Shown piece by piece: positions 40,458 to 49,031 of a stretch of 49,031 bases of DNA (the first letter of the stretch is position 1; each line of letters opens with the position of its first letter). Source of the DNA: Phycisphaerae bacterium (GTDB taxonomy: Bacteria > Planctomycetota > Phycisphaerae > JAJVII01); contig JAJVII010000056.1 in NCBI GenBank assembly GCA_022072085.1, positions 1 through 49,031 on the forward strand, in the 5' to 3' direction. A model generated the notes under the pieces. That model saw only the letters and a list, made by a program, of their open reading frames with translations. It did no database searches and had not been told where the DNA came from. The translations under genes were made by a program, and so were the position numbers.

Positions 40458-42308
40458 TCAGAACCGGTAGTCCTGCGGCACGAAGGGCGGATCGTGGCTC
40501 TTCTCCAGCAGCGGCGCCAGCGCCGGCAGGCTGCGCAGGTGATCGACGATCGCCTGCGACCCGACGCGATGGTGGAACTCGCCCATGCTCTCCCGCTCCG
40601 ACTGCCGTCCGGCCCGGTAGAAGTCGAACAGGGCGGCGCAGACGTCGGCCACCTGCCCGCGGGGGACCTGGCGGAGGAACCATCGTTCGGACACGCCGTC
40701 GGCGTCAGCGGCAATCACCCAGGCGCCCTGGCGCCGGCCGTCCTCGCTGCCGCCCAGCTTGAGGGCGTAGAGGTCGGGCCCTTGCCCCACCCAGCCGAGG
40801 GTCTTTGTGGCCGGCCGGAAGCACTGCCGCTCGCAGCCGGTGATGCCGACCGACTCGGCCACGTCGCCGTAACCGCGGCGTTCCAGTTCATCCATCAGCT
40901 CCGGTTCGAACTGCTCGCTTTCGGTGTAGCTCAGCCGGCAGGTGTAGAGCCCGACGCACGCGCCGCTGAGCGTGCGCAGCCGCGAGGCTGGCTTCCCGTT
41001 CACCCGCCCCTGCCCGAAGCGGGCCAGGTCGGCTTCAAATTCCTGCTTCTGAACGGCGGATATGTCGGTGAACAGCAGATCCTGGTTGGGGGTCGTGGTC
41101 ACGCTCACGCCGTCGTATTTCTCCAGCATGTGGCGGACCATGGACTTGAACTGCCCGCGCGGGCCGTCCTGGAGTCGGCCGTTTTCGATCCACGCGCCGT
41201 AGGCCCATCGGCCGTTGCTCGGCTGGAGCGTCCAGCCGTGGTGCATCATCCGCGGGCCGGGCTCGACGGAGGCGTCCGGCTCGTCCAGATCGACGCCGGC
41301 GTCGCGCAGTTGCTGCCGCCACCACTGGACGCCGTTGGCCCAGACGACGTATTTCAGCCGGGCCCAGTGGCGGTTCTTGCGGTCGCCCCATTCCTTGTGG
41401 ATCGTCGCGATCGCGTTGAGCGCCGCGACGGTGTCCGCGACACGGATGATGCCCAGCGGCTGGCCGTGCGCGGGGAAGGTGGCCTTGCCGTTCTTCTCGC
41501 CCTGCCCGCCGCCAACGTAGACCTGGAGCCGCCGCACGGCGTCGCCGTCGATCACCGGCACGAGGCCCACGTCGTTGGTCCGCGCCTCGACGCAGTTGTC
41601 GCGGTGCAACTGGCCGGTCTGCGGGTCGCGGTGAACAGCCGCGAAGGCGACCTTGAACTTGCGGTTAAGCAGTTTGTCGCCGTAGTCGAAGCGGGTCTCG
41701 GGCGAGCGCACGAACTGCGGATCAATCTCGAAGATCTGGATGTGGGCCGCCGGGGCGACCTGGAAGAAGCCGGCCACCTCGTGCGCCAGCGCGTGCCCGT
41801 TGAACACGTCGCTGAACCGGGCCAGCGGGCAGGCCATCACGTTGCGGGCGTTGTCGCCGCAGCCATTCATCGTGTAGAAGCCCGTGCGGGCGATGGTCCG
41901 CACCATCTCGACCACGTCGTGTTTCTTGACCCAGTGGAACTGGATGTTCTGCCGCGTGGTCACCCGCAGCGACGGGGCGATGTCCGGGCCGGCGGTCATC
42001 CGCTCGCTCAGGTCGTCCAGAATGGCCCACTGCTCGCGGCCGAGCGGCCCGCCGCCGGGTATGCTCATGCGGACCATGTACATCCAGTCCTTCTGCCGCC
42101 CGGTCGAAGCCCGGTTGTATTCGGTGTAGATGCCGTGCGACTTGGCCACCTGCTGCATCGCCGAGCTGATCTCGTCGCTGGAGGCGTCGCGGAAGTCCTC
42201 ATACAACGTGCCGCGGACGCCGTTGGAGGCGGCCTTGATCAACTCCTCCTTGCAGAGCTGGTCATCGGGCGTATGGAAACTGGGCTGAGGAGCGTCGATC
42301 TTGAGCAC
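40458..42308 (-). CDS. Siroheme nitrite/sulfite reductase (ferredoxin-type)
   Basis: Protein of 616 residues of the COG0155 family, a six-electron reductase of nitrite or sulfite. The siroheme-[4Fe-4S] cysteines are in GACVGLYTC (Cys-x5-Cys) and GITGCERQC (Cys-x3-Cys). Family blocks TRQNIQFHWV and GCGDNARNVMACP line the siroheme pocket. The start is GTG at 42308, six bases after AAGGA; the open frame upstream to 42956 has shuffled Arg-rich sequence and crosses the promoter, so it is rejected. A NirD-like Rieske protein next door favours nitrite, while an Rrf2-type operator would also suit sulfite; the choice stays open. Confidence 0.88.
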   Translation of the reverse strand: MLKIDAPQPSFHTPDDQLCKEELIKAASNGVRGTLYEDFRDASSDEISSAMQQVAKSHGIYTEYNRASTGRQKDWMYMVRMSIPGGGPLGREQWAILDDLSERMTAGPDIAPSLRVTTRQNIQFHWVKKHDVVEMVRTIARTGFYTMNGCGDNARNVMACPLARFSDVFNGHALAHEVAGFFQVAPAAHIQIFEIDPQFVRSPETRFDYGDKLLNRKFKVAFAAVHRDPQTGQLHRDNCVEARTNDVGLVPVIDGDAVRRLQVYVGGGQGEKNGKATFPAHGQPLGIIRVADTVAALNAIATIHKEWGDRKNRHWARLKYVVWANGVQWWRQQLRDAGVDLDEPDASVEPGPRMMHHGWTLQPSNGRWAYGAWIENGRLQDGPRGQFKSMVRHMLEKYDGVSVTTTPNQDLLFTDISAVQKQEFEADLARFGQGRVNGKPASRLRTLSGACVGLYTCRLSYTESEQFEPELMDELERRGYGDVAESVGITGCERQCFRPATKTLGWVGQGPDLYALKLGGSEDGRRQGAWVIAADADGVSERWFLRQVPRGQVADVCAALFDFYRAGRQSERESMGEFHHRVGSQAIVDHLRSLPALAPLLEKSHDPPFVPQDYRF

Positions 42309-42312
42309 GGGG

Positions 42313-42388
42313 GTTCCTTCACTGTGGAACAGGGGAAATAACCTATAATTCCGATAGGAATAGTATCGCCGGTGCGGCAGTTCGTCAA
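42313..42388 (-). promoter_or_regulatory. Promoter, Rrf2-like operator and leader hairpin of the reductase gene
   Basis: Minus strand: TTGACG (42388-42383), 17-bp spacer, TACTAT (42365-42360). Overlapping the -10 box and start is the dyad ATTCCTATCGGAAT (42361-42348), with partly matching TA-rich flanks. This is the look of Rrf2-family operators (CymR, IscR, NsrR types). Further on, GTTCC/GGAAC (42330-42313) can pair over the AAGGA ribosome site. Binding protein is not identified. Confidence 0.6.
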
Positions 42389-42529
42389 GGCGATTTTGCG
42401 TTGCCTGTGCGGATGGGTCAGGAATAGGGGTCGGGGCATCGACCCGACCCAAGGGGGGCAACCGACGGCCGTGCTCGCCCGCGGCTCGCAGCCAAACAGG
42501 CCTTCTGTCGGGAGGGCGATCGGCCCTTT

Positions 42530-43936
42530 TTACCGGATGATCGCGGCGTCGGCCCAGTCCGCGCGGTCCAGCACATCGCCGTTGGCGCCGTAGTCGACCA
42601 GCAGTTCGATCTTCCTGGCGCCGCCGAGTTGCAGGTTGACGCTCTGCGGACCGTCCTTCTGCTCCAGGCCCTTCTTCGACCAGGCGACCTTGCCGTCCAG
42701 CAGCACCTGGACGTCGACGTTGGCCCGCGGGCCGCTGTCGTCGTCCAGCCCGACCAGGGCATGGAACCGCGTCGCTCCGTCGGCGTCGAAGACCAGCCGC
42801 GTCCGCGAGTGGACGCCGATGCCGTGGGCGTAGGCCTGGCCGTTCAGCCGCATCACCGCGCCGGCGACGTTGAGCCCGAACTGCGGCGGCCACTTCACGG
42901 TCAGGAACGGTTGATAGTCCACCGCCGACGGCGTCAGTTCGTCCAGCCAGCGCCATCGGCCGTTGTCCACCGCCAGCGCCACAACGTGCCGGTCGGGCAG
43001 CAGATCCACCTTCTGTTCGCCGACGCGGCGGGCGCGGAGCGTGTGGGCGTCCCAGTCCGCCTGCTCAGCCAGCAGCCGCGAGCCGTTGCTCATCTCGACC
43101 CACAGCCGCGGCGGATCGCCGGCGGCCGGCGGCGGCGGGTCGGGGTTGACCAGCCGGGCCATCGCCAGCACGTCCAGCGACACCGTCACGTCGCCCAGCG
43201 GGCCGGTCACGACCAGGCCCTTGGGCCCCAGCGCGGTCACCGTGCCCTTGAGCACCTCGCCGTTGGCCAGCCGGATGCTGTCCTCGGTCTCGTCGGCCTG
43301 CGGGCGCAGGCGGCCCTGGAGGGTCGGCAGCGACTGGCCCACTCGGCCGGCCGGCGAAATGACGCCGCGAATCCGCCGCAGCGGGACCTTCACCTGACCC
43401 ATGCCGAACACCGAAATCGTGACGTCGCGCTGCCCGCCGTCGCTGATGAGCCCGACGATCCATTCGCCGCTGGTGAGCACGACGGCGGTCGCGTTCTCGG
43501 GCATCCGCTCCAGCGGGGTGAGGCTCTCGTCGGCGACGGTGATCCGCACCAGGTCGGGGATGGAGACGTCCACGCGTCGGCCGTCGGCCCAGACCGCAAG
43601 CGCGCCGGGTTTGGCTGCATCGGGCGCGAGTTTGAGAGCGAGCAGCCGCCCGCCGGAAATTCGCCGGTCGATGGTCCGCACGCCGACCAGGCTGGGCCGA
43701 TCGGTCAGGTCCGGCGGCGCCGGCGTGGCAGGCTGAGGCGCAGGAACGGCCGCGGGCGCCGCCGGCTGAGTCGTCGTTGCCGCCGCGGGCTGGGTGGTCG
43801 GGACGTCCGCGCGGGCGCTCAGTGCGGTGAACGATGCAGCGGCAATCAAGAGTCCAACCAATGCACTGGCTGAACTTCGGACAAGCCAATGTCCCGGGCG
43901 CAAGCCGGCGTCCTGGTTTCGAGTGCGAAGAGTCAT
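42530..43936 (-). CDS. Secreted NPCBM-domain protein
   Basis: Exported protein of 468 residues. A signal sequence (LVGLLIAAASFTALSARA) is preceded by a basic N-terminus, then a Thr/Ala/Pro-rich linker. The middle has two or more barrel-like repeats (LTSGEWIVGLISDGG, LANGEVLKGTVTALGPKGLVVTG, MSNGSRLLAEQADWD). The last 150 residues are a NPCBM (novel putative carbohydrate-binding module) domain: AYAHGIGVHSRTRLVFD, RFHALVGLDDDSG and IELLVDYGANGD. It presumably binds sugars at the cell surface. It starts four bases after the stop of the upstream toroid gene (TGA-gacg-ATG) and is the last gene of that operon. No terminator seen on the minus strand. Confidence 0.83.
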   Translation of the reverse strand: MTLRTRNQDAGLRPGHWLVRSSASALVGLLIAAASFTALSARADVPTTQPAAATTTQPAAPAAVPAPQPATPAPPDLTDRPSLVGVRTIDRRISGGRLLALKLAPDAAKPGALAVWADGRRVDVSIPDLVRITVADESLTPLERMPENATAVVLTSGEWIVGLISDGGQRDVTISVFGMGQVKVPLRRIRGVISPAGRVGQSLPTLQGRLRPQADETEDSIRLANGEVLKGTVTALGPKGLVVTGPLGDVTVSLDVLAMARLVNPDPPPPAAGDPPRLWVEMSNGSRLLAEQADWDAHTLRARRVGEQKVDLLPDRHVVALAVDNGRWRWLDELTPSAVDYQPFLTVKWPPQFGLNVAGAVMRLNGQAYAHGIGVHSRTRLVFDADGATRFHALVGLDDDSGPRANVDVQVLLDGKVAWSKKGLEQKDGPQSVNLQLGGARKIELLVDYGANGDVLDRADWADAAIIR

Positions 43937-43940
43937 CGTC

Positions 43941-45056
43941 TCACCGTTCGAGAATCGGGAGGTAGCGGTTGGGGACCTGGAGGATGATCAGGGCCAACGC
44001 GGTGCCGTACTCGTTGCTCACCGACGACGGCCACGACCCGTCGGAGGCCTGCATCTTCAGCAGCGTGTCCCGGATGGCCGGGAACCACTTGTGCCAGTCC
44101 TCGCCCCCGCGGAGGAAGAACGCCTGCACGGCGTAGTAGTGGCCGTAGAAGAAGTGCCCGTCATACCCCACGCCGCGCGGGCCGGCGCTGGGCAGCGACT
44201 TGAGCAGGTAGCCGATGCCCTTGTCGATTTCCTTGCCGCTGTAGATGCCCATGTACTGGAGCGCCGCGACGCCGGCTGCCGACCGTGGGAACGCCGACCC
44301 CCCGCCGGTCATCGTGTAGTTGAACCCGCCGTCGCCGTTCTGGCTCTTCTTCACGTACTCGATCGCCTTGTCGATCGTCTTCTTGGGGACCTTGATCCCC
44401 GCATTGCGGGCCGCCCGCAGCGCCATGATCTGGCAGATCGTCACCGACAGGTCCGCGTCCTGCGGCACGGGCATGTATCGCCACCCGCCCTGGTCGTTCT
44501 GCGTGTTCACGATCAGCCGGATTGCCAGCCGCAGCTTGTCGCGCACTTCCACTCGGCCGGTCATGCCGTAGACCTCGGCCAGGAACAGCGCCGCGAAGCC
44601 GTGGCCATACATCGGGCCGTGGCTGACCTGCGGGCTGGCGATCAGCCCGGTTGAGTCGCTGGTGCACTGCATGATGAACTGCGTGACCTTCTTGACCTGC
44701 TCGCCGTACTGCCCGCGGTCGTAGGTGCTGCCCTCAGCCAGGAAGGCCAGGCCCGCCAGCGCCGAGATGCCCGCGTGCTTGCCGTAGGGGCCGGTGCCGA
44801 ACGCGCCGTCGGGCTGCTGCTGGGCCTTGAGCCACTCCAGCCCCTTGGAGACTTTCTCCTGCGTCCCGGGCGGAAGTTCCCACGCGGCGCCGCGATTTTC
44901 CAGAGGCCTGCTGTCGTCGTCGGCTGCCGGGGAATCGGCCGGGGCGGCCGGGGCCGGCCGGTCGTCAGCCCACTGCGGGCGGTCAGCCAGCAGCGTGACG
45001 GCGAGTATCGCCAATGCGATCAGGAACAGGTTGAGCAGAGGCTTGCGTATGGTCAT
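43941..45056 (-). CDS. Exported alpha/alpha-toroid protein, copy A
   Basis: Protein of 371 residues with an N-terminal signal or anchor (LLNLFLIALAILAVTLLA), an Ala/Asp-rich linker and prenyltransferase/squalene-oxidase-type repeats: GLEWLKAQQQPDGAFG, AIRLIVNTQNDQGGWRYMP and AIEYVKKSQNGDGGFNYT. No DxDD catalytic motif. It is a tandem paralog of the next gene; about 155 residues in the centre are identical in the two proteins and the DNA is identical over 433 bp. The C-terminal parts differ (SLPSAGPRGVGYDGHFFYG here). Envelope role likely; ligand unknown. Confidence 0.8.
   Translation of the reverse strand: MTIRKPLLNLFLIALAILAVTLLADRPQWADDRPAPAAPADSPAADDDSRPLENRGAAWELPPGTQEKVSKGLEWLKAQQQPDGAFGTGPYGKHAGISALAGLAFLAEGSTYDRGQYGEQVKKVTQFIMQCTSDSTGLIASPQVSHGPMYGHGFAALFLAEVYGMTGRVEVRDKLRLAIRLIVNTQNDQGGWRYMPVPQDADLSVTICQIMALRAARNAGIKVPKKTIDKAIEYVKKSQNGDGGFNYTMTGGGSAFPRSAAGVAALQYMGIYSGKEIDKGIGYLLKSLPSAGPRGVGYDGHFFYGHYYAVQAFFLRGGEDWHKWFPAIRDTLLKMQASDGSWPSSVSNEYGTALALIILQVPNRYLPILER
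44321..44794. repeat. Direct repeat, copy A
   Basis: Aligned base by base with 45464-45937 (offset 1143). From 44321 to 44753 there is no mismatch (433 bp); one mismatch at 44754, then identity again to 44794. Flanking coding sequence is clearly diverged, so the homogenised block has sharp ends. Confidence 0.95.
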
Positions 45057-45104
45057 GTGTTCAGCAGTTCGCCTGCCCGCAACGATCGGCCGGCCCGAAG
45101 GCCA

Positions 45105-46175
45105 TCAGCGTTCGAGGATCGGGAGGTAGCGGTTGGGGACCTGGAGGATGATCAGGGCCATCGCCGTCGCATACTCCTCGCTGACGTCGCCGGACCAGGA
45201 GCCGCTGGACGCCTGTCGGCCGAGCAACTCGTCGCGGATCTTGGGGAACCATTCCTCCCAGTGCTTGCCGCCGGCCAGGAAGAACGCCTGGACCGCGTAG
45301 TAGTGGCCGTAGAAGTAGAAGCCGCTGGCCTCGGCCCGGTGGCCTTTGAGATACTTCAGGCCATTGTCGATTTCCTTGCCGCTGTAGATGCCCATGTACT
45401 GGAGCGCCGCAACGCCAGCCGCCGACCGCGGGAAGCCCGAGCCGCCGCTGCCGAGGGTGTAGCTGAACCCGCCGTCGCCGTTCTGGCTCTTCTTCACGTA
45501 CTCGATCGCCTTGTCGATCGTCTTCTTGGGGACCTTGATCCCCGCATTGCGGGCCGCCCGCAGCGCCATGATCTGGCAGATCGTCACCGACAGGTCCGCG
45601 TCCTGCGGCACGGGCATGTATCGCCACCCGCCCTGGTCGTTCTGCGTGTTCACGATCAGCCGGATTGCCAGCCGCAGCTTGTCGCGCACTTCCACTCGGC
45701 CGGTCATGCCGTAGACCTCGGCCAGGAACAGCGCCGCGAAGCCGTGGCCATACATCGGGCCGTGGCTGACCTGCGGGCTGGCGATCAGCCCGGTTGAGTC
45801 GCTGGTGCACTGCATGATGAACTGCGTGACCTTCTTGACCTGCTCGCCGTACTGCCCGCGGTCGTAGGTGCTGCCCTCAGCCAGGAAGGCCAGGCCGGCC
45901 AGCGCCGAGATGCCCGCGTGCTTGCCGTAGGGGCCGGCGCCGAAGCTGCCGTCGTTCTGCTGCTGGGCCTTGAGCCAGTCCAGCCCCTTGTGGATCTTGG
46001 TCTGCATCTGCGGGGTCATTTCCCACGCCGCGCCGCGGTTCTCGGCAGGCGCGTCGCTCGCAGCGGCGGGGGCGTCGCCGGACGGGGCAGCCGGCGAATC
46101 GTCCGCCCACTGGCGGCCGACCAGGACCAGGCAGACCAGCCCGGCTGTCAGGATGATCCATCGCAGGTTCTTCAT
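45105..46175 (-). CDS. Exported alpha/alpha-toroid protein, copy B
   Basis: Protein of 356 residues with an N-terminal hydrophobic signal (WIILTAGLVCLVLVG), an Ala/Pro-rich linker and the same squalene-oxidase-type repeats as copy A, including GLDWLKAQQQNDGSFG and the shared ENRGAAWE and NRYLPILER ends. The region after the identical block (GFSYTLGSGGSGFPRSAAG, then YLKGHRAEASGFYFYG) is diverged from copy A. The two probably form related or hetero-oligomeric envelope parts. It lies 37 bp downstream of the low-complexity gene at 46213 and 48 bp upstream of copy A. Confidence 0.8.
   Translation of the reverse strand: MKNLRWIILTAGLVCLVLVGRQWADDSPAAPSGDAPAAASDAPAENRGAAWEMTPQMQTKIHKGLDWLKAQQQNDGSFGAGPYGKHAGISALAGLAFLAEGSTYDRGQYGEQVKKVTQFIMQCTSDSTGLIASPQVSHGPMYGHGFAALFLAEVYGMTGRVEVRDKLRLAIRLIVNTQNDQGGWRYMPVPQDADLSVTICQIMALRAARNAGIKVPKKTIDKAIEYVKKSQNGDGGFSYTLGSGGSGFPRSAAGVAALQYMGIYSGKEIDNGLKYLKGHRAEASGFYFYGHYYAVQAFFLAGGKHWEEWFPKIRDELLGRQASSGSWSGDVSEEYATAMALIILQVPNRYLPILER
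45464..45937. repeat. Direct repeat, copy B
   Basis: Partner of 44321-44794; see that entry for the comparison. It lies in the same reading frame of the paralogous gene. Confidence 0.95.
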
Positions 46176-46212
46176 GGGTTTGCGGCGTCCTCGTCGGCCT
46201 CGCGGGCCGGGG

Positions 46213-47037
46213 TCACGGCTTCTTGTTCTCGGCCTGCACCTGGAGAGCGGTGTAATACTTCTCGATCAGCGACTCCCAGCGCGGCAGGCTCTGCTCCTTG
46301 CGGGCCTGGACGATTTCGTCGCGGTCGCGCAGCGGCAGGTTGCCCCAGCCTTCCTCGGCCGTCGTGCCGATCGGCTTGTTGGGATCGACGTTGCTGACCT
46401 TGCCGTGGCTGGCCTGCTCCCGCTGGGCCGGGCTGTTGGCCCGGTTGGTTTGCGGGTCGCCGTCCTGCGGCTGCTGGCCCTGCTGCTTGCCCTGGGACTG
46501 GGCCTTGTCTTTCTTCTGGCCCTGGCTCTGCGAGGAACTGGAGGAGGAACTGCTCTGCTGGGCCATCGCGATGGCGACGTCCAGGTCGCGGATGATCTTC
46601 TTCTGCACCCGCTGGGTCTCGCTGCCGGTGTCATAGTCCTGGCGGAGCCGGTCGCGCGAGTCGCCCATATGCTTGGCCACGCGGTCCAGCAGCTCCCGCA
46701 CGCCCGGGGCGCGGGTTTCGCCGCCGGCTTTGCGCCGCAGGGCGTCGATCAGGTCGTCCAGGTCGTCGGCGGCCGCTTCCTTCTTGCTGTCGTCCAGGCC
46801 GGTGATCATGGAGCCGTCGTCGGCCGGCTTGGCTTCGCCCGACTCGGCGGGCTGGGCGGCATCCTTGGCCGGCTCGGTCTTGGGGGCCGGCTTGGCCGGC
46901 TCGGTCTGCTCAGCCATCCGGATCATCTTCTGGAGGTCAGCGGCCTCGCTGGTGTCGGCCGACGCCGCGCGGGGCATCGCCAGCCAGAGCATCGCGGCCG
47001 CCGCCGCCATCGCTATTGCCGTCATCCATCGCTTCAT
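46213..47037 (-). CDS. Exported low-complexity protein
   Basis: Protein of 274 residues. The ATG at 47037 (MKRWMTAIAMAAAAAMLW) has AGGGG seven bases upstream and begins a signal peptide ending near AASAD. The mature part is charged and helical (LDDLIDALRRKAGG, ELLDRVAKHMGDSRDRLRQDY), then has a run of eight Ser and a Gln/Gly/Lys-rich tract (about 190-215), and a conserved-looking end (NLPLRDRDEIVQARKEQSLPRW, then YYTALQ). The end resembles partners of the Q/G-rich coiled-coil proteins encoded next to it in planctomycetes. It sits between that gene and the toroid genes. Confidence 0.72.
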   Translation of the reverse strand: MKRWMTAIAMAAAAAMLWLAMPRAASADTSEAADLQKMIRMAEQTEPAKPAPKTEPAKDAAQPAESGEAKPADDGSMITGLDDSKKEAAADDLDDLIDALRRKAGGETRAPGVRELLDRVAKHMGDSRDRLRQDYDTGSETQRVQKKIIRDLDVAIAMAQQSSSSSSSSQSQGQKKDKAQSQGKQQGQQPQDGDPQTNRANSPAQREQASHGKVSNVDPNKPIGTTAEEGWGNLPLRDRDEIVQARKEQSLPRWESLIEKYYTALQVQAENKKP

Positions 47038-47112
47038 GTCGAATCCCCTGCGTTTGGGTGCAAAGGTTTCCTGCAATCCCGTTATTCTACCGCGCAGCCG
47101 CCGCGAGGGGCA

Positions 47113-49031
<1,919 letters not shown>

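Noticed and set aside
42496-42540. Hairpin AGGGC-gatcg-GCCCT with TTTT after the NPCBM gene
   Set aside because: The T run is on the plus strand, where no gene ends; not a terminator for the minus-strand operon.
42309-42956. N-terminal extension of the nitrite/sulfite reductase
   Set aside because: Arg-rich shadow of the NPCBM gene; crosses the promoter and operator; GTG at 42308 has a ribosome site.

Overview
The window is high-GC DNA (roughly two thirds G+C by eye) with gene families typical of Planctomycetota, most likely the Phycisphaerae side. These include PEP-CTERM proteins, formylglycine sulfatases without signal peptides, a GntR/LacI-type hybrid regulator, URO-D-like and enolase-like catabolic enzymes, a NPCBM-domain protein, alpha/alpha-toroid (squalene cyclase-like) proteins and a Gln-Gly-rich coiled-coil protein. 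The genus cannot be read from sequence alone. No rRNA, tRNA, CRISPR array, insertion sequence or phage module was seen.

Layout. 1-2.7 kb: three tandem PEP-CTERM genes on the minus strand behind a textbook sigma-54 promoter with an upstream dyad, followed at the window edge by the first codons of another gene with a structured leader. 2.7-7 kb: a GntR/LacI-type regulator divergent from an SGSH-like sulfatase, then a beta-propeller and a small membrane protein. 7.1-11.7 kb: a translationally coupled TIM-barrel isomerase, enolase-superfamily and URO-D-like operon, convergent with a LarA-like protein. 11.8-19.1 kb: two lipoproteins, an ABC-F ATPase, a zinc-ribbon membrane protein and a processive GT2 glycosyltransferase with a long, structured upstream region. 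19.1-25.8 kb: leuC and leuD, separated by about 4.2 kb holding a low-GC STAS-ATPase-STAS gene, a YhcH-family protein, a second sulfatase and a flavin-reductase-like protein; a pseudo-receiver follows leuD. 25.8-29.1 kb: a metal efflux operon (CsoR/RcnR-type repressor, NicO permease, P1B ATPase) with a clear operator. 29.1-30.4 kb: intergenic repeats, a terminator and flgM. 30.4-39.6 kb: HEAT-like, secreted and toroid proteins, a family 4 uracil-DNA glycosylase, a degenerate phosphoesterase and a PlsC-like acyltransferase. 39.6-42.4 kb: a newly recognised 35-residue small ORF under its own sigma-54 promoter, a Rieske protein and a siroheme nitrite/sulfite reductase. 42.5-49 kb: a minus-strand operon of NPCBM, two toroid paralogs, a low-complexity secreted protein and a large Q/G-rich protein cut by the window end.

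The most interesting signal joins the two ends of the window. The PEP-CTERM operon and the 35-residue ORF each have a near-perfect sigma-54 promoter (YTGGCACG-N4-TTGCW), and each carries the same dyad, TGTTG-N8-CAACA, about 130-155 bp upstream of the predicted start. At the small ORF there is a second copy one helical phase away. This looks like a sigma-54/enhancer-binding-protein regulon, possibly the PrsK/PrsR type known for exosortase systems, that includes an undescribed Gly/Trp-rich cationic peptide. Several other genes (regulator, Rieske, uracil-DNA glycosylase, acyltransferase) have good sigma-70-type boxes 6-10 nt before the ATG and no Shine-Dalgarno sequence, suggesting frequent leaderless transcription.
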